Counted from the stretch's first letter, positions 1 to 12,193 are shown. The stretch is 64,000 bases of DNA from Edaphochlamys debaryana (GCA_016858145.1 JAEHOE010000001.1:3658001-3722000), one strand, 5' to 3'. Program-made: numbers and translations. The notes: generated by a model from the sequence alone, not told the origin.

Positions 1-2900
1 GCAGCCGACTGGACAGCGCGGTGGCTGCATCGGCCTGCAGGATCGGCCTAGCCACCTTCGCATGCGAGGCGGACAGCTGCACGGTCTGCGGGCCGGTTGG
101 AGGGTGTGAGTTAGCAAGCAAGGCGGCAGCAATTGGGGGGGCAGCCGGCCTTCCCTGGGCATTCCATTTCCCCTCACTGACCTGGCCATCCGAGGCCTCC
201 TCCACACGCAGCTGCCGCTTGCGAGCAGACTTCTTGGCAATCTGGCTCGCTACCGCGCGGGCTCGGCTGCAGGGCAGAGGTCAAGTAGGTCAGCCGTACG
301 TCCTCCGTGCACCCATCACCCCCGCTTGAGCCTGGCCAATTGAAGGGCCCGCCAGCCTTGCGCCGTAGCAAACACACACCTGGAGTCACCGCCGCCAACA
401 CGCGGCGCTGAAGGGCGCCTTGCGGCCTGCACCAGCTGGGCGCGTATGAGCTCCACGGGCCTGTGCGCGCCGTGGGACCTGGTGGCGGGCAGCAGAAGGG
501 TGCGGCACGGGCAAGGGTGAGCACGCACGCCATCGTTTCTGAGTCGATGACCCCGCCCACCGTGTACTCCTACCTGTAGTAGATGCCGCACGCGTTGCAG
601 AGGGCCACGCCGGCCTCGCGGCGCCACAATGGCGTCCGCAAGGTGCCGCAGTTAGCGCATGCCTAAGCAAAGCATAGAGGGGACAAAAGGTGATCAGCTC
701 GTGGAAGTTCTTGATGCGTGGCCGAGTGTTCGCGGCGGTTTGTCAAAAGCTCAAGTTTCCTTAGCGGCCTCGCGTCTGGACACCAGTAAGGGGCGCCCGG
801 TCGCGCATCTATCGGCAACGTTGACATCAGACGCTACTGCGCAGCTCTCGAGGGGTTATGCGCGCCTGACGTGCAGGACCTGTGTCTGACAAGGCCCCCG
901 TGCGACCGCGGCCATCACGCCGATGCCGCAGCCGGGAGACCGGGTGCGGAGCCACCGACGAGACGGCAGGAAGCGGCGCAAGGCCCCGCGCCGCATGCGG
1001 GCCTCGCCTGCGCCGCTCATAATCGCATCCCGCCTGGCCCGCTTCAGCAAGCTCATCGCCAGGCCATATCGCACCCCATGCATGGCCCTCCATCAGCCTA
1101 AGCACATCGAGCGACGATGCAGCGGCCATCGGCGGAGCGGGCCTCGCGCGACCTTTGCTCGCACGGAGCAAAGCGGCCCAGGAGGCCATGGCGCCAACAC
1201 GCATCATCAGCGATATGGTGATAGCCCCTGGCTGACGTCAGGTGCGTGGCGGACCGGGTCCGCCCGAGCGAGCTGGGGCGTTCGAGGTGTTCTTCTAATA
1301 CTCGAGCGTCAGCGCCCGCATCTACTTGCCTTCTCTGGCCTGCCTCCAGCTCCACGCGCCTGCTGCTCGTCTTGCTGCTCGCCCGCTCCAGGGTCCTCCT
1401 CCAGTTGCTCCTGGTTCATCGTCTGAGATGGCCAGCGGGCACGGCCGGCGACTCCTCGGCGCCCTTCAGGGCGCTATGCTACGCCTAGCGAACCCGTGAT
1501 GTGCGTTAGGCAGAGGATAGGGACTGCGGCGCGCTGGCGGGTGAGGAAGCTCCCTCCCTCCCTCCCGTGGGCGCCGGCGTGTGGTTAGATGGCTGCTACT
1601 GTGAGATACTGTGAGGCTAACTTGTATATCGGTGGAGTGCTAACAACAACAACAGCCGGAGTGCCGGGCGCGGCAGGCTACTACGCGTTCCAGCCCCGGC
1701 GGTACCGTGGTACCTCGCCCCATCAGCCAGCCTGGGCGCGATACGCCGTCGTAAACTCCTGCTGGCCTCTCCTCGTCCTCCTTCGAACTCTTGCTTCTCA
1801 TGTTGTTCGGGCGCGGCCTTTGTCCGACTCGCCTGTCATCAATCTTGGTAAGGGGCCAGTCTGCACGCCCTGATGAACCGAAGCGCCACAACCCTGCTGA
1901 CGATCTTGCGCTTGCGCTCCGCGGGAGGCGTACAGGAATTGCGTCAGGTCACACATAGACCAATGGAAACGCATTGCGGTTCGCAGACCCAGCGTCGCGC
2001 CGAAGAAATTCCGTGACAGCAGACAGCCGCCACCGGAGCGGACTATTTTGCCTGCGATTCCTTGGAATGGAAGTTCCCAAGCAAGTCGGGGAAAGTGCGA
2101 TGCCCGCGCTGGACTCACGACTCCACGCGCGATGAACTCAGATGCATCGCCACACGCATCGGGGAACATCATCGTGTCGACTGGGGGAGATTTTGTCTCG
2201 CGACGGAGATTTCACGCCCGGGTCACGACCGCTAACCTCGCACCCCTCGCTCAGTCCGACATGCGGACTCGCCTGCGTGCGCACTCGGCCACTCACAGTC
2301 CGACCCAACCGGGCGCCGGCCTGCCCCGGCGCTAAAAGCGTTAGCGTACCCCACACGCCAGCCCCGTAACCCACACCCCACCCGTTTCCTTCTGGTGCCC
2401 GGACTGCAGCAACCAATAGCTAGCCATCGCCTCTGCCGCGGCCTTCTTCACCGCCGCCTCCACCGCCGCCCGCTTCTTCTTCACCTGCCGCGCATTAAGC
2501 GCCTTTTGCGCCTTCTCCGCCAGCTCCGTCAGCAGGCCCAACTTCCTGCCTCCCTTGCAGATGCATTGACCCTGGACCTATCTGGCCCCCTGCTTGCGGT
2601 CGAAAGACGTCCTTGTAGCGAAGCATTGCTTGCTTGGGCTATTGGCAGGCTTGGGCCTGGGCTGGTGCTGGCCTGCAGCAGGTTCAATGCGAGGTGCAGC
2701 TGTCTGACCCCGATGGTCACGCACCTGACTGAGGAGTCATGAGGGTTGCGGTAGCTCGGTGGCATTGCAGCGGGGCAGCGGATGGGGCGGTCTCTAACGT
2801 GCGCTGTTAGAGACTGTACAGCGGAAGGCGTCCGGGTCCAAGGCTCCAAGCGTCCTGTATGTGCTGGAGGGTACCGTACACAGCCGTGGTGGCAACAGCG
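1..2900. other. Gene-free, repeat-bearing stretch
   Basis: No open frame here shows a protein family I recognise, and no convincing exon chain could be built. The main content is the ~600 bp dispersed repeat at 891-1506. A short TCCC run near 1551 and a CAA run near 1643 are also present. A Lys/Ala-rich open frame on the minus strand at 2341-2541 was considered and not accepted as a gene. Confidence 0.6.
891..1506. repeat. Dispersed ~600 bp repeat, copy A
   Basis: This segment is nearly identical to 11534-12133 in the same orientation. Both copies begin with AAGGCCCCCGTGCGACCG and end with GAACCCGTGATGTGCGT. Copy A is about 16 bp longer, mainly through a 12 bp insertion near 1366 and a 3 bp difference near 1204. 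I see no terminal inverted repeats and no clear target duplication. The short open frames inside differ in length between the copies, so it looks non-coding. It could be a non-autonomous mobile element or a segmental duplication. Confidence 0.85.
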
Positions 2901-2922
2901 ACGAGGGCAGGCCCAGCCCTAC

Positions 2923-2970
2923 CTGCCCTGGTTAGTGTGGTTATGGAGCTCATGTGCCGCAGCAAGCGCT
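2923..2970 (+). repeat. Imperfect direct repeat left of the L1 element
   Basis: The stretch reads TGCCCTGGTTA, then GGAGCTCATGTGCCGC at 2945-2960. Both blocks recur in the same order at 6977-7016 on the other side of the L1 coding region. The 16-base block is exact; the left copy has about nine extra bases between the blocks. Confidence 0.6.
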
Positions 2971-5900
2971 TTAAACCGGGCTAGCCTAAGGTCGATCGGA
3001 TCGATGTTCTGGGGTAGCCTGGCAGAGCATGGTGGGGTAGCCGTTTTCGTAAAGTCCGAGTTAGCCCCCGCATTTGAGCTGGTGCGGCGGGATACTAGTC
3101 TGGCAGGGCTTGAAGTGGTGTGGCTGCGGGTGAGGGCAGCAGCGCTGGCGAACGAGGGCCGCGGGCTGCTCATTGGCGCCTGCTACGCAGCACCAGAGGA
3201 CTCTCGGGCGTACGAGGACGGTGGCGGCTCGGCCGAAGCACGTGAGGCTACAGCCGCCGCCGTCACCAACCGCCTCCAGGGCACGGTGGCAGAGCTGCAA
3301 CGCGGCAATGACCTGCTGCTGGTGGGAGACTTCAACGCCCGCCTGGCAAGCAGTGCATCCGTTGCAGACGTACCGGACCTGGCGCTGCTAGCAGCGGCAC
3401 GCGAGCAGCTCGGAGCCGCAGCGGGGCCAGACCCCGCCGCCTACACCGGGGTACCGAGCGAGCGGGCGAGCCTCGACAGCACCACCAACGCGACAGGGCG
3501 AGCGCTGGGGGAGCTGTGCCGCTCATACGGCCTCGTGGTCCTGAATGGCCGCGCCCCAGGCGACACCGCAGGGGCGTTCACCTGCCCCCGCCGGGGCGAC
3601 GGCGGAGGTAGCCTCATCGACCTCTGCCTTGTGTCGCCGCAACTGTACAGCCGGGTGGACAGGCTTGAGGTGGGCGGCGACTACCAAAGGCCTGCAGCGA
3701 GCTCACGCAGCCAGCGGCGGGTGGCAGCCAGCGGCGGCAGCATCCAGCGCTACAGCGACCACCGCCCCGTGTCCCTCACTCTGCAGCTGCGCGTCTCGGC
3801 CCCAACGCAAACCCCTCCCCCCGGCGGCGCTACCGGGAAGCCCCCCCGCTTCAAGGTCTCTGACTGGCGCCGCTACTCCGCCGCCTTCGCCGCCGATGAC
3901 GCGCCTACTCTAACAGAGCTGGGCGCAGTGACAGCGGCGCTGGCCAGCGGAGCGATCGGCAGCACCGCGGCCGTGGAGGGGATCAGCAAGGTCGTAGCCC
4001 GGGAGCTCGCCAGCGCCTTCGGGCGTCGGCGCCCCGCCGGACTGAGGGCAGAGCACGCGCCGTGGTGGGATGAGGCATGCGTCACAGCTCACGCAGCCCT
4101 CGTGCAGCGGGCCGAGGAGCGCAGCCTAGGGCAAGGCTCGGACGCGTCCTTCAGAGCGGCCCGTGCGGCATGGGACCGCGCCCGGCGCCAGGCGAAGGCC
4201 AAGCACGACGCAGACACGTACCGAGCGTTTGTGTCCACGTGCCGAGCCGACCCCACTGCCCTATGGAATGCGCTCAACAAGGGGCAGCGCAAGGGCTGTG
4301 GGCTCGCCAGCGCCGCGGCCGCCCGCGAGCACTTCAAGCAGCAGCACGGGGAGGCGGACCCCGCCCTCGCAGCCCCGGGGCCTACCGATAGCATGCTGAG
4401 CTTCATAGCAGGCGCCGAGCAGCCAAACGCGGCAGGGCCAGGGGGGTCAGTGGTGCGAGAGCTAGACGTGTGGAGGGCATGCCATGCCGTGATGCGGAGG
4501 CGGGAGGACCTAGCAGAGCTCTTAAACTCCCCGATTGCATTGACAGAGGTGGTAGCGGCAATCAATGGGCTCCCCAACGGCAAGTCACCAGGCTGTGAAC
4601 GGGCCCCCGCCGAGTGCTATAGGTATGCTTGACGGCTGAAGCAGGGGGCTGGGGATGATAGGCCGGAGATCAATAGGATGGCTCCTTACTTGCTGACCCT
4701 TATGGAGCACATTAGGATTACGGGGGACTTCCCGGAGCAATTTGCCACGTCGATGCTGACCCCGGTACACAAGGGGAAGGGCCTAGACCCAGCAGCCCCG
4801 AGCAGTTACAGGGGCATTGCAGTGGGCGGCGCGCTGGGGAAATGCTATGCCTCTGTGCTTCTCCGGCGGCTCGTAGCAGCCGGCAAGCAACGGGTGCTCC
4901 GACACCCCTGCCAGGCGGGGTTTAGGGAGGGATTTAGCACTGTCGACCACCTCTTTGTGTTACGACACTTGATTGCTAAGCACCGGCAGCCGGGAGCACG
5001 GCCCTTGATAGTTGTTCAAATAGATTTTGAAAAAGTCTTTGATAAGGTGGAGCGGGAAGTGTTGTGGAAAAGGTTAGAGGAGCGGGGAATCCGTCTCTGG
5101 GTCCATGCTAGCCGCCCTGCAGCGGTTGTACGACGATGTGCGGTTGGTCGTACGGGTGAACGGAGAAACTGCTGAGCCATTTCAGTCGAAGGTGGGCGTG
5201 AAGCAAGGCTGCCCACTCAGTACAGAGCTGTTTGGACTGTTCATAGAGACATTGGCAGACTACATAGTCCAGGCGGATCAGGGGTGGGGGGCTGCACAGA
5301 CCGAAATTGAGGGAGCACCATCGCTGGGGGCGATATTAGTCAAGCTCCTGCTCTATGCTGATGACGCTAGTCTGCTAGCCACCAGCCCAGAGAGGATGCA
5401 GCATTTATTGATTGCAGATGCTAGAGGCATTTTGTGGGGCGTTCGGGATGCGAGTGAACATAAGTAAATCGGAGATGATGGTCTTTGCGGCAACTGATGA
5501 GGCCGCAGCCCCGGTGGTGGAAGCATGTAGGTTACTTAAGCTAAACGGGAATCCTATCCCCTTGGTGGCCCAGGCTAGATACCTAGGGCTTGTGTACGGA
5601 CCTGGCAGGCCTTTTGACAGCTGCCGAGAGCAGCTGCTGGCGTCGGGGCGGGCCGCCATGTGCTCCCTTTCGGCCAAGCTTGACCGCAACAAATTGTGGG
5701 CCCCAGACCTGAGGATGCGAAGCTTCAACGTGCAAGTGCGATCCATCCTTTCATACGGAGCTGAGGTGTGGGGCCCAGATGTTCTCATGGATGCGGTGAA
5801 GGGGAGTAGGCGGAGAGATAGCAGGAACCTAGCTTCTGGGCTTTTTGAGGCTTGTCTCGGGGACCCAGCGGTGCGACTGCAGATAACCTATCTAAGGCAC

Positions 5901-6976
5901 ACCGTGGGGGCGATGCGGCCTGCCCATAGACTACTGTTTGCAGAGATGGGGGCTCTCCCCCTTCATGAGCATTGGGCCTCAATTGTCGTGGGTTTCTGGA
6001 ATCGCTGTGCAAAAAGGCCAGGGTCACTAGTTCACGAGGCCCTACTAGAAGAGGTTAAGGTGGGCTTGGAGAACCCGCAAGGGGGTGGCTGGGGTGCTAA
6101 AGTGCTCGCCTTTCTTGCCTTTCTGGGGGTAGACTTGTGGGAGGGTGGACCGGATGCCTTGGCGGGCTTTCGTGAGCGGGCAGAGTGGGCTGTCGCCCGG
6201 CCTCTGAGTGTGAGTGCTGTCATGGAGGCCGTCCGGGAGAAGTTATCTGCGGGCTGGAGTCACGAACGGCTGGATCCTCAGCCACGTGACTGTGTGTCCG
6301 ACCAGAAGCAACCGGGGGTCAAAATGTCGCGGTACAAGCATTGGATGGGGCTGACGGCGTGGGGCTCGACACCACCCTCGCTACCCGCTCATGCTAGAGC
6401 TTTTATTCCCGTAAAGGATCATCAATTACTCATGCGCTTCAGAATGGGCTGCTGGCCTCTGCGTGTCAATGCTGATACGTCTATGCCTAGGGCTGAGCGG
6501 GTGTGCCAAAAGTGTACAAGGGGTGCGGTCGAAGATGAGCGACACGCACTGTTAGAGTGCCCAGCGTACACGGCTGCACGGGTGCCACTGCAGTGCGGGC
6601 CCAATAGTGATATGGGTGCCACCATGACTCGGTTGGATGCCAGGCAGCTGGCCCGTGTCTTGCGTGAGATATGGGACAGGCGCTTTGGAGCCCACTCAAC
6701 CTAGCTTAACTCGTTCTCGCTTCACTGGACACACGTCCCTTTGGCCCACGGCCCGTATGGGAGTTCACGGCTGATGTCCTTGTCCGTGTAACAACAACAA
6801 GCAGCAGCCCAGTAGCCCCGCTCCTCACCAAGTGCTCTTGTCCCGACCCCCTCAGCCACAGTGGCCCCGCCACAGTAGCTGTCGAGCCACCTGGCAAAGC
6901 AACTGGCGTGCCGCCCCGGAGCTCGGACCCTTGGCCAAGGCCAGGACCATGCCCGCTCCCCCAAGGCTACAAACGC
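2961..6976 (+). mobile_element. Decayed, 5'-truncated L1-type non-LTR retrotransposon
   Basis: This is a LINE of the APE-endonuclease plus reverse-transcriptase type; live members copy by target-primed reverse transcription. The visible order is endonuclease (from ~3004), reverse transcriptase (from ~4540) and a C-terminal zinc knuckle (~6504-6565). The N-terminal endonuclease motifs are missing, so the 5' end looks truncated. The boundaries given are the inner edges of the flanking direct repeats and are provisional. A CAA-rich run at 6789-6799 could be the remains of a 3' tail, which would place the true 3' end near 6800. Confidence 0.8.
3004..6704 (+). pseudogene. L1 endonuclease/reverse transcriptase ORF, disrupted
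   Basis: Endonuclease motifs are visible as GDFNA (~3329), SLIDLCLVS (~3611) and YSDHRPVSLTL (~3752). An in-frame TGA at 4630-4632 interrupts the frame just after a SPGCERAPAE motif. Reverse transcriptase continues in the same frame from 4633 with TPVHKGKG, SSYRGIAV and the motif A region VVQIDFEKVFDKV. The frame shifts by +1 near 5085-5105, then runs through QGCPLS and the catalytic YADD (~5358). A second +1 shift follows near 5415-5440. The C-terminus carries C-x2-C-x9-H-x4-C (~6504-6565), as in many plant and algal L1 elements. With a stop, two frameshifts and a missing N-terminus it cannot make an intact protein. Confidence 0.85.
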
Positions 6977-7016
6977 TGCCCTGGTTACGGAGCTCATGTG
7001 CCGCGGCAACAGGCGC
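6977..7016 (+). repeat. Imperfect direct repeat right of the L1 element
   Basis: It pairs with 2923-2970. The shared blocks are TGCCCTGGTTA (6977-6987) and GGAGCTCATGTGCCGC (6989-7004), followed by a looser match to GCAAC..GCGCT. It may be an old target-site duplication, or two copies of an older repeat into which the L1 inserted. Confidence 0.55.
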
Positions 7017-7547
7017 TCCTTGGCAAGGACCATCGCGCGTGTCCAGTCGTTGGGAAGCAGAATGACCGTGGGTTAAGGGACAGAGCGTGACAGAGAGGCC
7101 AGGCGCAGGGGGTTGGGGTGCAGGGAGAGCGGTTCGCCGCGTGGATCGTGGCCGCCGTGGCCGCTTGGCGCTAGAGAACGGCACCTAAGGTCGCAAGCCG
7201 CTCCTATCTAGTCCCCAAAGCCAGACTCTGCGAGTCGGCGGCGTGCGGGGTGGCCCAGGCAAGCGCGAAGCATGCGTGATGGTGCACACGGTTATGTGGA
7301 GTCCGTCGCGTAGCTGAATATGAGATGCGTGTGTACGTACTCAGGTGCGAAGGAAATCGCATGCTGGGCGGCATTTGCCGTGGCCCGAGTCTTGGCCCAT
7401 GCGCCGTGTGGGGACCGGAGGGCGAGAAACACACACGCGCGTCCACGGATCCTGTGCAGTCCTCTTCCTGGATACGATGCATTTCTTACTGCGCACCTCT
7501 GCAAGCAATCCCTCAACTTGTGCAAGCTGAACGTGCTCGTCGTGTCC
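7017..7547. other. Spacer between L1 and the NYN gene
   Basis: I see no gene here. It should contain the promoter and 5' leader of the downstream gene. The frame of that gene's first exon is open back to 7320, so the start could lie upstream of 7548. Confidence 0.5.
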
Positions 7548-9844
7548 ATGTTGGACTCAATTCGCGTAATTCGCGGATTGCTCTGTGGTGTGGAAGTTGC
7601 AAATGCCCCTAGCTTGTCCCGGACGCTGCTTGACCACCAATGCCTAAGCTGTCCGCGAGCACGGGCATGCTCCCGCCGGCAATCGTCTTTGCTCCTGGCA
7701 CGCGGGTGCACCAAGGCAGCACCAAGGCTGCCAGAGGCGCCCAGCACCAAGTGGGATGCCACAGAAGCTCCAGTTCACCTCCCCGATTGGTTCGGCACGG
7801 ACGACCTTCCCCCCGAAATGCCATCCAAGGAGCTCGTCGAGCACATAGCGTCCCGCCAGCCACAGGGCCGACCGCCTGCCGGCGGTGACACCGACAGGTC
7901 CAAGCGGTCGACACGGAGGGTTCCGGGGCCTAGTCAGGGGGCAGCACGGACGGCGACGGCCCGAAGGCGCGCACGGGTGGCTCTCAGCAGTCACGGCCAG
8001 TACGATGAGCTGCTGTCCCAACAAGCACCAGCTCCAGATGCACGGCGGGGTGCGAGAGTGGATGCCCATGCGGAACCTTCCCCCTATACGCACACACGGC
8101 GCTTTCGAGCTCCTCCTGCTGCCCCAGCGCCCGCCCCGTCCACTGCTGAGCGTGCCCCCGCACCCCGGGCAGCAAGTCGTCGCAGCACGCCACCTGGCGC
8201 GGCCTCTGCAGCAGCGGGGGCACCCCGCAGACCGGAGGCGTCATCTCCATCAGCGGAGGGCCACAGCCTCTCCGAGCAGCCGGCACCTGCTCCCGTGCAC
8301 GTGCTGTGGGACCTGGACAACAAGTACCCTCTGGTGCTGGACCACGCGGGCCTGGTGGAGCGGATGAGGTGGGGCCAGGGCAGGGCGGTGCGTCGGGGGG
8401 GTGCTAGAGGGGACGAGGGCAAACACAGCCTGGCCCTGGGGCAACGGCGCCATGCAGCCGGCGTATGCCGAGGCGAGGGGCACCACAAGACTTCTCCGAC
8501 CTGCCCGATGGCAGTAGATATGAGGTTGGCCGGAGCACGTGGCGGTTGAGGGGCGCGGCATGACCCTGCCCGCTGCAGGTCCCGGCTGCGCCCGTTCGGG
8601 CGGGTTGCCTCCATCGACGCCTTCTGCAACTACAACACGCTCCACTACGTGCCGCAGCTGTGGGAGGCGGCGCAGGAGGCCGGCATGAAGGTGCGCCCAG
8701 GGGCTGTGGTCTTGGGCTGCACAGCGCTTCCGTGCGCAGCCCTGTGCTGCTGGCCCGGGCCATGGCCATGCCGACCAGCGCTGACCACTCTGCCTCGTAC
8801 CGGTACTTGCGTTGGGCTCGCACACCACGCGGTTGTGGTTGTTCCTTGCTACGCCGAATCCCCTCACCGATCTGCCCCGCTCCTGCCTTGCCCCGGCTCT
8901 CCCGCTCCGCAGCACCCGCTCCTGGACGATCAGCCCCAGGAGCTGCGCTGCCCCCTGTGCGGCCAGCGCCAGAGGGACGAGGCGGCGCTGCGCAAGCACT
9001 TCGAGCAGCTGCACGCGCGGGAGCACCGGAAGCGGCAGGGGACCCAGCCGGCGCACGCCAGGCGCTACGCAAAGACGGAGAAGGCCGGCCGGTGCGAGAG
9101 CGGGCCGCGTGGGGCACGGGTCGAAGACGCGCTCGAACCGACGTAAGCTCCGCACAGCCCCTCAGGCTCCCAGCCGCTTGCAATGTGATTCCAAACGCCG
9201 TGGACGCTGCTGCCACTATCTCCCGCTGACGCTGCTGGCACACCCGTGGGCCCGGGTCCCTGACGCAGCTACGGGCAGGCTGCGCGCGAGGTGCTGCGGC
9301 GCAGGCGGGGCTACGACCTGGAGGGCATCCTGGGGGCGGCGGGGGTGGCGGTGCACGCCGTGCAGATGGGGCCCCAGCGCGCTGACGTGGCGCTGGAGGC
9401 GGCCGCCATGGAGCTACTGCGGAGCGTTCAGGTGTGCGGGAGCGGGGCCAAGGGGGCAAGGGGGGCACTGCGCTGTCCACCACCTGCATTGCACGGGGCC
9501 CTGCGCGCAGCAGCATGTGATCCTTGAGGCGCAAGAGCACCAGCCCCCGACTGTGTGCCGACCAGGTGCCAACGGCGGCGCAGGGCGCGGAGGAGGGCTG
9601 GGACGTCCCAGAGGCAGGCGGGACTTTCGACCCTACCGAGGCCGAGCCCGCCCTTGGCGGCCCCGTGCTGGCGCTGGTGTCGGACGACCACGGCTTCGAG
9701 CACCTGCTGCGCCTGTTCGGTCGCCGGGGCTGGGGCACGGTGGTGGTTTCGAACACGGGCTTTCAGCATGCTGGGGAGCGCGTGGCGTGGAGCGAGCTCT
9801 TCCCCACAGCCGTCGAGGCCGAGCGGGCCAGGCTGCGGGGCTGA
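7548..9844 (+). CDS. NYN-domain protein with embedded C2H2 zinc finger
   Basis: Probable single-strand ribonuclease or RNA-binding protein of the plant NYN/limkain-like group. Exons are 7548-8368, 8579-8690, 8913-9091, 9269-9431 and 9566-9844, with agreeing phases, giving 517 residues. Residues 1-245 are Arg/Ala/Pro-rich and probably disordered; the first ~50 could be an organelle signal. The NYN core starts with VLWDLDNKYP, whose Asp residues sit where this fold binds metal. It continues after the finger with GYDLEGILG and ends with LALVSDDHGFEHLLRLFG. The finger is CPLCGQRQ...ALRKHFEQLH, followed by basic REHRKR. Plant homologues described as 'putative endonuclease with C2H2 zinc finger' share this interrupted layout. 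The start is uncertain because an upstream ATG at 7320 is in frame. Confidence 0.75.
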
Positions 9845-10061
9845 GGGCGTGTGTTGGGCCCCATGAGCGCGTGTGCGGATGCTTGGGGAAGACGGCTTCA
9901 TTTCATGATCCTCGGGGGGCATTGGGCGGTGGAACGGGGGGACAGGGCTGCGGGCGCAGGACGTGAAACAGATTGTGGTGGGTGTGGGTTGAGTTACTAC
10001 AGCCGGGGAGCGTTGCAAGGGTTGTGGGGAACGAGAGTACATTTGCCTTTGTCGATCCAAG

Positions 10062-10066
10062 TGTAA
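10062..10066 (+). terminator. TGTAA poly(A) signal of the NYN gene
   Basis: TGTAA lies 218 bases after the stop codon. This pentamer is the usual polyadenylation signal in volvocine algae. Confidence 0.55.
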
Positions 10067-11533
10067 AGTGTACGAGTACAAGGAGGACGGTGCAGCGTTC
10101 GGAGCTGCTATGAGCTGCCCGTCATTTATTTATGTCTGTCTTCGTGGAGCTTGCAGACCTGCACACCTGCACGTATGATGGGAGAGGGGTTTGAAGGCAA
10201 CGAAGCAAAGCGCTCAGTTGTGGCGTAGGGTGTGGGCAGCAAATTAAGGAACCTACCATGCTTTTGAGGTGGGGGAGAGTAGAGGCCACTGCATTTGAGA
10301 CCATACGTCGGGCTGTGTGGCCGAAGGCGGGGGAAGGAGAGTTCATGCTTGCATTGGAAATGCGCGGCCTTGAGAAGCAGCTTGCGGGAGTTCAGGCTTT
10401 AGAGTGGTTTTGCACACGGCTGGCTGTTGGTGCCGCAAGCGGCCGTCGAACAGGCACGGACTGGCGGGGGGGAGAGGGGCTGTGTGACACTGTGACTCCG
10501 ACGATGTAATTCCACGGACTTGAGATCGATCAATACGGATGGCTGGCCGGGACTGGCTTTCAGGGCCGCACAGCCGGGGGACGGTTGGCACTTGGCGGCG
10601 TCATCCAGCTCAGGGGCAACAGGAATGCAGCCATTCAGGGCGCTTACACCCATAAGCGGCGAGCCATAAATTGCCAGTAAGCGACACCCGTTGCCCGCTG
10701 GCATGTGTGCACTATCTGCAGCAGCGCTTGAGGCGCTCCCCAACACCCTTTCACGCGTTGTAGTCATGCCTTGTGTACATGCCCGCCCCACATTAAGTAG
10801 TCCCGTCACGCTCGCCGGTTCCTCACATGTTCCCCATCGGTCTCGACACCCACGCATGCACCGCTGGTCCTACGACGCCAGTAACGCGGGCAGACACTCT
10901 GACCGCCTTTCTGAGCCTTTCGCTGTTAATCTCGTCGAGGATGCTCAAGGGCTCCCATACCCGCCTTGCAGAATCACAGCTAGGCGCCTGACGGCGCAGT
11001 CACACCGTCAGCGCTAATCACCCCCGCCCGCCCCGCACAGATGAAGGATAGACATGAAGCACGAAACAAGAGATAGTAATCGGAGCAGGGTCGGATGCCA
11101 GCCAAAAGCGCGCAACCCAACAAAAGTGTAGACGCGCTCAGGCAAACGGAATCGCCGCTGCACACTCTATGGATGAACAGAGGCCAAGGAATACCAGCTC
11201 AGCGCCAGTAGGCCGCGCAAAACCCTCTTCTCCAGTCGACACGCCCCAGCCAACAGTTGCGACTCGCTGTGCACATGCTGCCCGCTCTCGTCCCCGTCCG
11301 TACATTGCCCCGTTGCACGTGCAAAAATCTGCAGCAAGTACTTCGTCCAAGACCACACCGAGTTACGTGAAAGCCCTAAGTCACATTCCCACACTGTGGC
11401 GTTCCGTCGCCGCCAGTCGCTCAAGCATGATCGCCACTCTCGCATCGCAGGCCCTATCAACACCGAGCCCAGGCTTACCCCTGACAAGACCCAACACGAC
11501 ATGCAACGTTCTACAAGTCGGGACCCCCACGCG
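10067..11533. other. Gene-free spacer before repeat copy B
   Basis: I found no recognisable coding region, RNA gene or tandem repeat. The open frames are short and share no motif with a known family. Confidence 0.5.
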
Positions 11534-12133
11534 AAGGCCCCCGTGCGACCGCGGCCATCACGCCAATGCCGCAGCCGGGAGACCGGGTGCGGGGCCACCT
11601 ACGAGACGGCAGGAGGCGGCGCAAGGCCCCGCGCCGCATGCGGGCCTCGCCTGCGCCACTCATAATCGCATCCCGCCTGGCCCACTTCAGCAAGCTCATC
11701 GCCAGGCCATACCGCACCCCATGCATGGCCCTCCATCAGCCTAAGCACACCGCGCGGCGATGCAGCGGCCGTCGGCGGAGCGGGCCTCGCGCGACCTTTG
11801 CTCGCACGGAGCAAGCGGCCCAGGAGGCCCAGGCGCCAACACGCATCAGCGATATGGTGATAGCCCCTGGCTGATGTCAGGTGCGTGGCGGACCGGGTCC
11901 GCCCGCGCGAGGTGGGGCGTTCGCGGTGTTCTTCTATTACTCGAGCGTCAGCGCCCGCATCTACTTGCCTTCTCGGGCCTGCCTCCAGCTCCACGCGCCT
12001 GCTGCTCGCCCGCTCCAGGGTCCTCCTCCAGTTGCTCCTGGTTCATCGTCTGAGATGGCCAGCGGGCACGGCCGGGGACTCCTCGGCGCCCTTGAGGGCG
12101 CTATGCTATGCCTAGCGAACCCGTGATGTGCGT
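11534..12133. repeat. Dispersed ~600 bp repeat, copy B
   Basis: This is the second copy of the segment at 891-1506, in the same orientation. Its right edge lies only 60 bases past the USP stop codon (12194-12196). The 3' untranslated region of that minus-strand gene therefore probably runs into, or consists largely of, this repeat. Confidence 0.85.
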
Positions 12134-12193
12134 CCAGCTGGTGCCTGCCGCCAGCCCTTGCCAGCAGCCTGCCTCGCGGCCCCTGTCCCCGCC

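Noticed and set aside
2341..2541. 66-residue Lys/Ala-rich minus-strand frame
   Set aside because: It is helical-looking but short, without a family match, splice partners or a clear start context; not supported as a gene.
8404..9756. 450-residue minus-strand frame across the NYN gene
   Set aside because: It is antisense to five phase-consistent exons that encode recognisable NYN and zinc-finger motifs; it has no motif of its own.
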